From assembly GCA_002900555.1 (NCBI GenBank), contig MUGD01000004.1, positions 1-63,979 on the forward strand: 63,979 nt of DNA. Reading direction: 5' to 3'. This DNA is from Thermoplasmata archaeon M9B2D. Its GTDB lineage: Archaea; Thermoplasmatota; E2; DHVEG-1. Shown here piece by piece: positions 22,627 to 31,119 of the stretch; the first letter of the stretch is position 1, and every line of letters begins with the position of its first letter. Under the pieces are notes generated by a model. It was not told the DNA's origin, made no database searches, and was given only the letters and a program-made list of their open reading frames with translations. Made by a program: the position numbers and the translations under genes.

Positions 22627-24119
22627 GATTTCTCCTCTTTTACAATCCGTACCATGTCAAGGATCGTCCCATCAAACCATTTGATAATCCCGATGATCTC
22701 CTTCCCAAGAAAAGGCTCCTGTGGCGTCCCGGTCGCATCATACGCCATGTTCTGTAACTCCTGGATTGGAACTGTTGGGATTATACCTTTGATTTTCCCA
22801 AGAAGATCTGTCCGTATCGGGTTCATCGCGATACCATGGTTTGTTACAACGGCATCAATCACAGACCCTGGTGTGGTGATGGTGGTGACATTCTCCCGGA
22901 TGATAGGGTTTGTTTTTCTAAAAATCGGGGTGGTGATTATTGTAAGGGTGGAGCCTGCAGCGGTATCCTGGTGGCCTCCTATTCCATGTAAGAGTCGGCC
23001 ATCGCTATGGGTGTTGACGTTGACGTTGTAATGGACGTCAACCTCGGTAGCCCCCAGAACCACGACATCAAGACTATCAGCAGTGCGTCCTTTTGATGTC
23101 GGATCAGCATAATGACCGATGTCTGCAGGTATACCAGGATCGTTTTGGATGAAACGGATTGATTCGGTATCAAATACCTGGGAGTAGTATATTTTCTTCA
23201 CATGACCTGCTTTGTAGATATCGATAATGAATTTCGTCAGCCCCCCGGTGGCGCATGCTGCAACAACGTTTTTCTCCTTAAGTCGCTCCCCAAGATATTT
23301 GAGAGCGGCAAGGGAAATCCCCCCTGCTCCTGACTGAAACACCATTCCATCTTTGATTAGTCCTGCTGCGTCCATGAGGTCGACGCATTGGCGGGCGATA
23401 TTCAGTTTCTCGGAATCATCGGTGATTTTCAAGGATCCTGACACGATTTGGTTTGGATCGCCGATTCGGTCGACCTGCACCACATAATCCACGTACCGCT
23501 CTTGGATCTCCTGGGGGTTACAGGGGTACTCCACGATAGTGTCTGTGACAACGATGACATGTTTTGCGTTCATCGCGTCTATCTGAGAATATGAGATGGG
23601 ACCAAATGCGCTTTCACCCAGCAGACCGGTGCAGTTGCCTTGCTCATCAGATGCTGACGCGGCGATGATTGCGACATCAATAGCAAGTTCCCCTGTTTTC
23701 ACCGCACCCCATCGTCCTCCATGGGAGCGAAGGATAACTGGGCTTCTCAAAGGGTGCTTGGAGACGTAATCGCCGACAGAATCATTAAGACTTCCTTCAA
23801 TTCGGCTGACCACTCCCTCTTTAATAAAATCAATCACTGGTTTATGAACCGTAAATAGCGCGGTCTGTGCAAGACGGATGTCTTTTACCCCAAGGTTTTT
23901 AATCGCATCAAGCGTCTGGTTGACCACGAAATCACCGTTGCGGAGCTGATGGTGAAACGATACTGTCATCCCGTTTTTTAACAGGCAGTTCTGCAATGCC
24001 TTTTCAAGGGTTGTAAGCTTAGATGCAAACCCGTACTTGCGTGCCCCTGAAAACGGTTTGAATGTCCGATCCCCGATGGTTGTCTCAACCATTCTACCAG
24101 CGGCGTTCTGTACTTCCAC
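22623..24119 (-). CDS. citF: Citrate lyase alpha subunit-type CoA-transferase (CitF)
   Basis: About 498 residues of the CitF family. It has an N-terminal GARKYGFASKLTTLEKAL, GMTVSFHHQLRNGD, and a C-terminal half with GIGGHQDTAAGS and EPFLGKEI. CitF exchanges acetyl-CoA (or thio-acetyl carrier) for citrate to form citryl-CoA. I start it at the GTG at 24119: GGAAGTGA, close to the consensus ribosome site, lies a few bases upstream. The next in-frame start, GTG 24161, has none and overlaps the HD gene by 38 bases. No CitD carrier or CitE is present nearby; the citryl-CoA lyase is coupled downstream instead. Confidence 0.85.
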   Translation of the reverse strand: MEVQNAAGRMVETTIGDRTFKPFSGARKYGFASKLTTLEKALQNCLLKNGMTVSFHHQLRNGDFVVNQTLDAIKNLGVKDIRLAQTALFTVHKPVIDFIKEGVVSRIEGSLNDSVGDYVSKHPLRSPVILRSHGGRWGAVKTGELAIDVAIIAASASDEQGNCTGLLGESAFGPISYSQIDAMNAKHVIVVTDTIVEYPCNPQEIQERYVDYVVQVDRIGDPNQIVSGSLKITDDSEKLNIARQCVDLMDAAGLIKDGMVFQSGAGGISLAALKYLGERLKEKNVVAACATGGLTKFIIDIYKAGHVKKIYYSQVFDTESIRFIQNDPGIPADIGHYADPTSKGRTADSLDVVVLGATEVDVHYNVNVNTHSDGRLLHGIGGHQDTAAGSTLTIITTPIFRKTNPIIRENVTTITTPGSVIDAVVTNHGIAMNPIRTDLLGKIKGIIPTVPIQELQNMAYDATGTPQEPFLGKEIIGIIKWFDGTILDMVRIVKEEKS

Positions 24120-24123
24120 CCTC

Positions 24124-24639
24124 TCACTTCCGTTTTTTGATTTCAAAATCGATAAAATCACAATGATGGATGATGATTGCCTCGGCCGTCCGGTTCATGG
24201 TGTCGCCCTCATGAGAATGCGCGGCGATGATATGGACGACTTCCCTAGGCAGGTTGCATTCTTCAGCGAGCTGAGCGCCAGCTGCAGGATGGCGAATTTT
24301 CTGTCCAAATGTACTCTTTACGATTTTTCCATTCTTCATCTCATACTCTAAGAGTTTCCCGACATCATGAAGCAATGCCCCTGCGATCACATGGTCTTTG
24401 TTTAGCGGCTCGTCTCGGGTATTTGCCACATTCCATGCAAGCGCTGAAATCCTTCTTGTATGATCTATTAGAAGACCTGAGTTTTCAAATAAAAGGGTAA
24501 AGGGAATATCCTGAAGGTTCGTCCAGCCACCGCGATCAGCAGCGTTTTTCCATACCTCCACTACTTGACTTCTCAAATCTTTATCCTTTATTAAGGTAAG
24601 CTCCACAAAATACTTCTCGATATCGCGTTTTTCTATCAT
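24124..24639 (-). CDS. HD-domain metal-dependent hydrolase
   Basis: 171 residues. The HD signature is complete: H in DHTRRISALAW near 53-63, HDVGK near 90-94, H in IRHPAAGAQLAEE, and the late HHCDFIDFE. Such proteins are phosphohydrolases with a two-metal or one-metal site. Their substrates range from nucleotides to tRNA ends. It is first in the HD-citF-citryl-CoA lyase series, with its stop four bases before the chosen citF start, so it may have a regulatory or salvage role there. Substrate unknown. Confidence 0.8.
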   Translation of the reverse strand: MIEKRDIEKYFVELTLIKDKDLRSQVVEVWKNAADRGGWTNLQDIPFTLLFENSGLLIDHTRRISALAWNVANTRDEPLNKDHVIAGALLHDVGKLLEYEMKNGKIVKSTFGQKIRHPAAGAQLAEECNLPREVVHIIAAHSHEGDTMNRTAEAIIIHHCDFIDFEIKKRK

Positions 24640-24781
24640 AGAACGCCTCCGCGTATGATTGAGGTAATTGGTGATTGTATTAATAAAAATATGCGCGTGG
24701 GGAAAATCGGTACTGATTGTACAAGAAACTATTAATATTCATCCATAAGAAACCCCTTATAGCGATATCGTTTGGTGGAGA

Positions 24782-26074
24782 ATGAAAATCAAGCAGATAG
24801 ATACAATCATCATCGTAGTACTCATCGTAGTCACGATGCTATTTTTGGTTAGGGCAGACTATATCAGCTCGATTCTCCCAGATGTTCATACTTCTCCCCC
24901 TGGAGATGATACGACTGTGGTTACGCCTCTGCCGCCTGAGAAACTACCAACTCCACCAACCTCTCTTATCCCTGCGTATCGACGTGATGTCTCTGCAGTA
25001 GACGAAGGTGCGCATTTCAGCAAAATTCGTATCTCTCGGGAATGGTGGTATTTTACTGCTGTTTTTAATGATAGCGTAAGTCAGTTGAAGGATTGGGTGG
25101 TTGCGGTCAGCTTCAACCATATGGCACGTGGTGACCTGCTTGGAACCAACAAACCAGACTTGCTGGTTGTCAGCCTCCTTGGCAACAACAGTCAGACGTA
25201 TGGTGGGATGATCAACAAGGAGCATTATCTGGGGATCCTTCAGGACGGTACTCTTGTTGCAGGCTCACCGGGAGTAAAGATCCAGTTTGAGAATTCCTGG
25301 GCGGAGGGTTCATTCCCTCGATGGCATGTCCATGCCGAGGATGCTGATATCGACCCTTCTGCTGAGATTGTTATTGATCTGGATTATACCGCATGGTCTC
25401 TGCCAGTTTGGACTCTTGGGTCCCAAGCGATCGACATATCGGATAGCGAGGTAGCAGGCTATGTAGTGCTCGGCTGTTCGGTCTCTGGCACGGTTACGAT
25501 CAATGGTCAAACATACCTTGTCAGAGGGACAGGTTCCTACGAGCATTCCTGGACCCCAAATGCAATCACCAGGCTACTGATTGGAGGCTGGGACTGGTTC
25601 TCTCTTACAATGGAGAACGGATGGACCATATATGGAACAAATTACCTGCTTAATCCTCAGGTGATTTCTGATACATTGTCCAATGTGGATCCATTCGGTA
25701 CGCTTCTGATTACGACGGATCGGGGAGAAACTGTGACGGAGTTAAAGGATGTGAACCTCAGAATAACGCAGAGAGACGAACATGTGTTTCCCTTGATAAA
25801 ACTCCCATCTCTGTTTAGCATCAAGGCAGATCCAAGTATCAATCCGTTGTATGTGATTAGTCAATCCCTGTTGTATGGGACAAAAACAACATTGAGTGCA
25901 GAGCTTTCTATCACCCATTCGACTACGAAAATATGGAAGTTTCCTACCTATCTGGGGATGAAAATAGGGTATTGTATCATTGACGGGTCGATTTCGTGGA
26001 CTGACAATGACGGTGACCATGAAATACCCATCTATGGAATTGGCGTGTCTTGGAACATGCGTGCGCTTTTGTAA
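24782..26074 (+). CDS. CrtC/AttH-like protein, copy 2, membrane-anchored and external
   Basis: 430 residues. An N-terminal TM anchor (IIIVVLIVVTMLFLV) is followed by a Pro/Thr linker and a CrtC/AttH-type body: SREWWYF near 82-88, and GTGSYEHSWTPN near 250-261 in the position of copy 1's E-H-x-W. GGTGGAGA directly before the ATG is a strong ribosome site. Anchored and outside the membrane, it would act on the membrane surface, unlike copy 1, which lacks a signal. Enzymatic activity (double-bond hydration) or lipid binding are both possible. Confidence 0.72.
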   Translation: MKIKQIDTIIIVVLIVVTMLFLVRADYISSILPDVHTSPPGDDTTVVTPLPPEKLPTPPTSLIPAYRRDVSAVDEGAHFSKIRISREWWYFTAVFNDSVSQLKDWVVAVSFNHMARGDLLGTNKPDLLVVSLLGNNSQTYGGMINKEHYLGILQDGTLVAGSPGVKIQFENSWAEGSFPRWHVHAEDADIDPSAEIVIDLDYTAWSLPVWTLGSQAIDISDSEVAGYVVLGCSVSGTVTINGQTYLVRGTGSYEHSWTPNAITRLLIGGWDWFSLTMENGWTIYGTNYLLNPQVISDTLSNVDPFGTLLITTDRGETVTELKDVNLRITQRDEHVFPLIKLPSLFSIKADPSINPLYVISQSLLYGTKTTLSAELSITHSTTKIWKFPTYLGMKIGYCIIDGSISWTDNDGDHEIPIYGIGVSWNMRALL

Positions 26075-26079
26075 ATGAG

Positions 26080-26469
26080 TTAATGTACAACTTCCACCGT
26101 GGCATTATCCGCGTTTAACACAATGGTATCCCCGTCTTTGATTTGGTCGATGTCTATCTTATCAACGCAGGGGATCCCTGCAAGGATGACCCCGGTGGCG
26201 ACAATGGTTTCTGTTTCTTTGTTGATGATCCCTTTCGGGGCGACACCGTTTTTTTGTAACCCATAGATGACGTAGGAACCGACGGTAGATCCTTTCCCGC
26301 AGGGAAATACAAGGATTTTGTCTTTTACGTTCTTTCCTTCAAGCGGATGACCTTTTTCGATGACGATGCCTGTTTTGATGTTGATGCCGCCGTAGAATCC
26401 TATAGGGTCTTTAGAGACTAACGCGGTCCCTGTGACGTTCCCAGGGGATATGGTTCGTCCTTTCATCAT
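26080..26469 (-). CDS. Phosphomevalonate dehydratase small subunit (AcnX small)
   Basis: 129 residues, an aconitase swivelling-domain protein of the AcnX type: GRTISPGNVTG at the start, KDKILVFPCGKGSTVGS near 49-65, and IPCVDKID. In the archaeal modified mevalonate pathway the small and large AcnX subunits together dehydrate mevalonate-5-phosphate to trans-anhydromevalonate-5-phosphate. The ATG overlaps the stop of the large-subunit gene. Convergent with the CrtC-like copy 2, five bases away. Confidence 0.88.
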   Translation of the reverse strand: MMKGRTISPGNVTGTALVSKDPIGFYGGINIKTGIVIEKGHPLEGKNVKDKILVFPCGKGSTVGSYVIYGLQKNGVAPKGIINKETETIVATGVILAGIPCVDKIDIDQIKDGDTIVLNADNATVEVVH

Positions 26470-27650
26470 AATGCAGCCTCCAGGAGTTTCTCAAGGTTCG
26501 TAAAACACACATTTTGTTTACAAAATCCAGGGAGGTAGTTGCCTGCCTTCCCAGAATTGACCCCTGTTGTTTTGTATCCCATCTCTTCGATGGGTGAGAC
26601 GACCATACAGGTGTCCGCAACGATATATCCTCCTGCGTTTTCAATAATCTCAGCATATCCCATACGTTCTGCTGCTTCCTTCATCATCCGAGAGGTACAC
26701 ACCCAGACCGGTTTGCGCAGTTTCCTTCCTTTAAGTTTCATAGCGACCGCAGAAATCTCTCGGAGAGATGCATGCGGACAGCCGAGGATAACGATGTCGG
26801 GTTCTTTACCAGTGTTGAGTTTCGCATACGCCTCGTCCAATTCTTTTTTTGTGACCGTGATGGTTTCAAGGTTGTCTTTCTTCACAAGATCTGCTTCTGG
26901 AGTGAGCCCTTCGACATGATACAAAGCGACCGCACCTGATGCGGCCATGGCTGCACCTAGTGCCTTGAGTTGGTCCGTGTCTGCATTTGTAATGCCGGTA
27001 AAGTAAGGGATCTTGTTTTTCACTTGTTTTCCGACATGATAGCCAAGAGCACCAAAGTCTGCATCAAAGATCAGATTGGTATCTATTTTTACTTTGATCG
27101 TCGGTTGTCTATTCTCCCAAAGATGAAACCCGTAGTTTGGTGTTTTACCTAGGATTGCGGCAGCAAGAGCAGATGGTCCTCCTTCCCTGTTTGTTCGTGC
27201 ACCGATGACCGAGTTGGAAAACGAGATTGCTGACGATTCTGACCATGCGATGTGTTCACGGAACCTCGGGAGATTTCCTGCGAGATAAGGTGTGCAGGTC
27301 GCGGTGATGACAATACCCATACTTTTAAACGCATTCATGATGCGCAGCTGGTTTATCGCAAACTCCTTTGGGAAGTGAAGAGTCTCCCAATCCTCTAAAT
27401 CCATCCCTGCAGGGTTAAGGAACGTAAGGACTTTTACCTTAGCTCCTTTACCTGCGAGATCCTCTAGAAACTCAGTTCCGGGGTCTGCGATGGACTTATA
27501 GGAGACGCCAGCGACTTGCACTGATCCTACCGGGATCATCTTGTCAGCACCATAGATATCACCCAGCTGAACAAGCAACCGAAGCATACGTTCTGGGACT
27601 TCACCGTGTTCGCCCTGAAGTATTGATTCTTCCTCTTTTGTCAAATACAT
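26466..27650 (-). CDS. Phosphomevalonate dehydratase large subunit (AcnX large)
   Basis: 394 residues of the AcnX catalytic chain. Cysteines likely to hold the iron-sulfur cluster are in TATCTPYLAG near 108-117, GCPHAS near 288-293 and ADTCMVVSP near 348-356. Pairing with the small subunit, and the UbiD, LpdD-like and mevalonate kinase genes just upstream, identify it as the mevalonate enzyme rather than a hydroxyproline-pathway AcnX. The ATG at 27650 is only about 5 bases from the predicted transcription start. The promoter contains a near-palindrome. Confidence 0.88.
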   Translation of the reverse strand: MYLTKEEESILQGEHGEVPERMLRLLVQLGDIYGADKMIPVGSVQVAGVSYKSIADPGTEFLEDLAGKGAKVKVLTFLNPAGMDLEDWETLHFPKEFAINQLRIMNAFKSMGIVITATCTPYLAGNLPRFREHIAWSESSAISFSNSVIGARTNREGGPSALAAAILGKTPNYGFHLWENRQPTIKVKIDTNLIFDADFGALGYHVGKQVKNKIPYFTGITNADTDQLKALGAAMAASGAVALYHVEGLTPEADLVKKDNLETITVTKKELDEAYAKLNTGKEPDIVILGCPHASLREISAVAMKLKGRKLRKPVWVCTSRMMKEAAERMGYAEIIENAGGYIVADTCMVVSPIEEMGYKTTGVNSGKAGNYLPGFCKQNVCFTNLEKLLEAAL

Positions 27651-27656
27651 ATCCTG

Positions 27657-27681
27657 ATAACCCCTGTATGGACAGGGTTAT
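27657..27681 (-). promoter_or_regulatory. Palindrome overlapping the TATA box of the AcnX operon
   Basis: On the minus strand the sequence runs from the TATA-like CATATAACC into ATAACCCTGT, a CCAT spacer, and ACAGGGGTTAT. The arms are complementary apart from one extra base. The element covers the stretch from the TATA box to the predicted start of transcription (about 27655). A repressor bound there would block initiation. It is a candidate operator; the regulator is unknown. Confidence 0.5.
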
Positions 27682-27878
27682 ATGCTTGGATTATTTTAGT
27701 GTTTTTGTTTAAAGACCCAAGCAGTTACTCCTTGTTGCATGTAAAGAATGTCCTGACAGACGATCTAAGAAGGCATCCCCGAAAACCACTGCTTTTTATA
27801 AGAAGCAAAAAAAGCTTCCAGTTGTTTCTTTCAAGAAAAAATCCTTACATCGTTTAATGTTTCATATCAATTTGATAC

Positions 27879-28199
27879 TCAGATTTTTTTCACTAACTTC
27901 CTACAATTCTCAACAAGCTGATCAATTTCCTTTGTTGTTGCATGATCAACATGCACACCGCCGATTGCAACCACCTTTTTGTTGTATTTTTTACATGCTG
28001 CCTGTGCAATCGGCTGTAAAACGATGTCATCATAATGTCCGGTCAACCGAATCGCTTTTACTTTCATACCCGGCTGTGCAATTACCACGCCACCGACATG
28101 TGGCTGCTCTCCACCGCCAAGAAAATAAACCAAGTCATCGCCGATATGATGGCGATGCAGCCAAACCGTATATCTTCCTCTACCGGATGTAATCATCAA
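27879..28199 (-). CDS. LpdD-like accessory protein of the UbiD decarboxylase
   Basis: 106 residues. The core YTVWLHRHHIGDDLVYFLGG near 10-29, followed by PHVGGVVIAQPG, resembles the small LpdD-type proteins encoded beside UbiD-like decarboxylases and thought to help handle prenylated FMN. It overlaps the 3' end of the UbiD gene by 20 bases. The mevalonate-pathway UbiD enzyme needs prenylated FMN, so a role in its maturation is reasonable. T-rich sequence downstream (about 27780-27840, minus strand) could end the transcript. Confidence 0.65.
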   Translation of the reverse strand: MMITSGRGRYTVWLHRHHIGDDLVYFLGGGEQPHVGGVVIAQPGMKVKAIRLTGHYDDIVLQPIAQAACKKYNKKVVAIGGVHVDHATTKEIDQLVENCRKLVKKI

Positions 28200-29490
28200 G
28201 GTTCACTTTTTGGTACTTCACAATCTCATACTTGCTTTTATCCACATCAAATGGGATTGTTGCATCCACACCAACCTTATCTGTTAACGCCTTCTTTCCT
28301 TCCTCCTGTTTGGATGACGGATCAAGGGAACTACCTGGTTGATCCAGCTTTACTACTAAATCCTTTCCACCCTGAAAACGGGTTGCTATTGCCCATTCCA
28401 CTGCATTTGGATTATATATGTCAACATCATCATCGATGATGACCACATGCTTCATGCTCTTGTGACCCTTGAACGCTGCATCAATCGCCTTCTTCCCATC
28501 ATCAGGATTCTTCTTCTGTATTTGTACGATTCCATGTAGCCATGAGCCGCCACCCATGCTGACTAAAACGTTTTTGCAGCTCGCAACCTTACTGACTTCA
28601 TCATAGATAGTCGGTTCCTTAGGCATCCCCATGAGAATCTTATGTTCAAGCCTTCCAGGAATTAACACCTGATACAGCGCATCCTTCCGATGCGTGATGC
28701 AATCAATCACAAACACCGGCTCCTTACGTTCGAAATCGCGAGTCTCAGTGAGATCCACGAATGGCCCCTCCTGGTCCACCTCTTTTGTAAGTCGTCCCTC
28801 GATAACAAACTCGGACTCCGCAGGGACCTCAAGGTCCTTGGTTTTGCATTTCACCATCTTCAGAGGAAACAGCGTATTTGCGATGGAAAACTCATCAACA
28901 CCTGACGGAGGACCAAGCGATGCAGCAATCATGATTGATACTGAATTACCGATGCATACCGCCATCTCTAGATCACCGGTAATCTTATCATAGGTGGTAC
29001 GTGTCTGACGACCTTTGATTAAACGAGCAGTGAATCGGTTTGTCCCTCGTTCCATCAATCGATGATACGACACGTTCCGTCCTGTCTGCGGGTCTTTGAT
29101 GGTCGCAACTGTCGCGGTCGCATACCGCCCGCCATCACCAGGTAAATGAGACAGCAATGGCAGTTTCCCAATATCAGGATTCTTCATAACTATCTCCTGA
29201 CACGGACCCTTATCGACGATCTCGGGAACTGTCGGATGACGCAGCGCATCCACCAATTTGCTCAGCAGTCTTTCCTTTGTCGTCCCAAGCCCCTGCGCGA
29301 TGATATCACGATCAGAGGTAATCCCCCCAAAAACAGAGAAAGGATATCCTTTCACATGCTCAAAAATCACAGGTTTCTCATTAAGAGTATACAGGATATT
29401 AGCGATTTCATAGTCTACAGAGACTTCTTTTTTAATACGAACAAGTTTCCCCTGCTCTTCCAGCTGCTTAAGAAACGGTCGAAGATGCAT
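28180..29490 (-). CDS. UbiD-family decarboxylase, probable trans-anhydromevalonate-5-phosphate decarboxylase
   Basis: 436 residues, full-length UbiD: N-terminal cap with FEHVKGYPFSVFGG, the prenylated-FMN and metal region around RYATATVATIKDP and NVSYHRLMERG, and the catalytic E-x-x-D-type block with ETRDFERKEPVFV. In the archaeal mevalonate route this family decarboxylates trans-anhydromevalonate phosphate to isopentenyl phosphate. The gene lies between mevalonate kinase (three bases upstream) and the overlapping LpdD-like gene, and near AcnX, so this role is well supported by context. No UbiX flavin prenyltransferase is in the window. Confidence 0.88.
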   Translation of the reverse strand: MHLRPFLKQLEEQGKLVRIKKEVSVDYEIANILYTLNEKPVIFEHVKGYPFSVFGGITSDRDIIAQGLGTTKERLLSKLVDALRHPTVPEIVDKGPCQEIVMKNPDIGKLPLLSHLPGDGGRYATATVATIKDPQTGRNVSYHRLMERGTNRFTARLIKGRQTRTTYDKITGDLEMAVCIGNSVSIMIAASLGPPSGVDEFSIANTLFPLKMVKCKTKDLEVPAESEFVIEGRLTKEVDQEGPFVDLTETRDFERKEPVFVIDCITHRKDALYQVLIPGRLEHKILMGMPKEPTIYDEVSKVASCKNVLVSMGGGSWLHGIVQIQKKNPDDGKKAIDAAFKGHKSMKHVVIIDDDVDIYNPNAVEWAIATRFQGGKDLVVKLDQPGSSLDPSSKQEEGKKALTDKVGVDATIPFDVDKSKYEIVKYQKVNLDDYIR

Positions 29491-29492
29491 AG

Positions 29493-30446
29493 CTATTCCA
29501 CACTCTCACGCGACGCCCCAATAACGGTTTTAACGGTCTGAAACCCTTCCTTCTCAATCGCAGTCGCGACCTTATTTTGTAATTCTTTCCCGGGTGTTAA
29601 CGCAATCATGTTGCCCCCCAGGCCACCTCCCGTAAGCTTCGCACCAAACGCACCAGCCTCACGGGCGACACTAACAAGAAAATCTAATTCACGTGAGGAC
29701 ACCTCTATCTGCTGCAGCAGTTTATGATTCTCGTTCATCAATTTGCCAACGTCCTGCAGCGATCCATCGTTAATCGCCCGTTTCGCAAGATACGCAATGT
29801 TCTCTGCACGATTGAAAACCTCCTCGTACTTCTTTGGGTTTTTCTCCTTACGCTGTCTTACTCCTTCTACTGCCAGTTTCGTATCAGTCACTTTCCCGGT
29901 GTTACCGATAACAATTTCAACAGGACTTGACAACGCTATTCGATCGATAACGTTATTTTCCCCTTTCTGGAACCAGATTAATCCTCCATACGTAGATGCG
30001 GTGTTGTCCACACCGGATGGCGTTCCGTGATATCCCTTCTCGCCTTCGTAGGCGATTTCATTGATTTCATCATCAGATAAACTCAACTCAAAATATTCAG
30101 CAAGCGCACGCGCAACTGCGACACAGGAGGCAGCAGATGCACCAATCCCGCTTGCGGCGTACAGATTTCCCTCAAGAGTGATACTAATCCCATTCGTAGA
30201 GAAATCCAGACCCATTTTCTTAAATATAAGCGCAAAGGATTCCTTCTGTTGCGCAAGCTTATCTTCCTTATATTTTGGTGTTGCCGGTCGCTTGTCTGTA
30301 AGGATGAACCCTGCTTGATTATATGGTTCGACTTTTGCCACCGTATAGTTCCCAATCGCAGACACAATCGATGGAATCCCATACACCACAAAGTGTTCAT
30401 TAAACAAAATAGCCTTTCCGAAACCGATGCCATGACCTTTCTTCAT
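29493..30446 (-). CDS. mvk: Mevalonate kinase
   Basis: 317 residues of the GHMP kinase superfamily. Motif 1 GIGFGKAILFNEHFVVYG near 5-22, the ATP loop AASGIGASAASCVAVARAL near 92-110, GTPSGVDNTAS near 135-145 (typical of mevalonate kinases) and motif 3 AKLTGGGLGGNMIAL near 273-287. It phosphorylates mevalonate to mevalonate-5-phosphate, the substrate of the AcnX dehydratase. First gene of the mvk-ubiD-lpdD-like operon. A TATA-like AATATAC lies about 45 bases upstream. Confidence 0.93.
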   Translation of the reverse strand: MKKGHGIGFGKAILFNEHFVVYGIPSIVSAIGNYTVAKVEPYNQAGFILTDKRPATPKYKEDKLAQQKESFALIFKKMGLDFSTNGISITLEGNLYAASGIGASAASCVAVARALAEYFELSLSDDEINEIAYEGEKGYHGTPSGVDNTASTYGGLIWFQKGENNVIDRIALSSPVEIVIGNTGKVTDTKLAVEGVRQRKEKNPKKYEEVFNRAENIAYLAKRAINDGSLQDVGKLMNENHKLLQQIEVSSRELDFLVSVAREAGAFGAKLTGGGLGGNMIALTPGKELQNKVATAIEKEGFQTVKTVIGASRESVE

Positions 30447-30513
30447 ACACTATCCCATAGCGTTCATAGATGGATGAGTCACAATACACGATAAGTATAT
30501 TATTTTTATGGAA

Positions 30514-31119
30514 TTACCCGCTTTCCCGCACCACATCGGTGCAATACCGTTTTATAGAACAATGCCGGCAACGCATTGGATCATTGTGATTCCTTTTGAC
30601 AGTCCCACTTCGTAAAGAAGCTCTCATGGTTTTCATCACAGATTCAAGCTCAAAGCGTAATTTCGGATTAAACGCAATTGAAAAAGGTACATTGTTATAT
30701 AGTAAAATGCCCTCTGGAACAAATATACCTGATGCGTCCTCAAGAATCTGACAATATGCAGCAAGCTGGAACACTTGGCTTTGATGCGGATACCTACCCC
30801 CTCCTGATTTTACCTCCACGGGGATGTAATGGTTGTGTTTTTTTATAATGAAGTCAGGTTTTCCAACAAGCTGAAAACGATTTGAAAAGAGTGGTTTTGC
30901 CGGGATATTTAAATCAGAATACAGAATCAGACCCTCAGGGAGCCCGTATGATTTTCTTTCTTTTCTCACACTGAACCGCACCCAATATGCATACATAAGA
31001 AAAATAAGTGCAGCAGATATAAATAAAAATCCAAAAACAAGGATATCTACAGGATCACCTCCAGAAAAATGAGAAAAATCGCTAGACACAATATTACAAA
31101 ACCAACGAGTGCATACCAT
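30514..31119 (-). CDS. Cas4-like (DUF83, PD-(D/E)XK) nuclease, C-terminal part with a TM helix
   Basis: The open frame is 201 residues, but the first 25 or so overlap the end of the preceding gene and look uncoded. The believable protein starts at the TM helix ILVFGFLFISAALIFLMYAY. It carries the nuclease core GKPDFIIKK, the E-x-K of PVEVKSGG, and the RecB-type QLAAYCQILE. It ends with three cysteines (RCRHCSIKRYC). Cas4 needs a fourth, N-terminal Cys, and that one is in the preceding frame (31047-31319). GGAGGTGATC, a perfect ribosome site, lies just before the TM helix, but no ATG, GTG or TTG follows at the right distance in frame. Either a split protein or a frameshifted one. Confidence 0.6.
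   Translation of the reverse strand: MVCTRWFCNIVSSDFSHFSGGDPVDILVFGFLFISAALIFLMYAYWVRFSVRKERKSYGLPEGLILYSDLNIPAKPLFSNRFQLVGKPDFIIKKHNHYIPVEVKSGGGRYPHQSQVFQLAAYCQILEDASGIFVPEGILLYNNVPFSIAFNPKLRFELESVMKTMRASLRSGTVKRNHNDPMRCRHCSIKRYCTDVVRESG

Noticed and set aside
27682..27878. Possible small RNA or gene between the LpdD-like gene and the AcnX promoter
   Set aside because: Only AT-rich sequence with T-runs and a weak GCTTTTT/AAAAAGC pairing, which fits transcription termination. No convincing frame or RNA structure was found.
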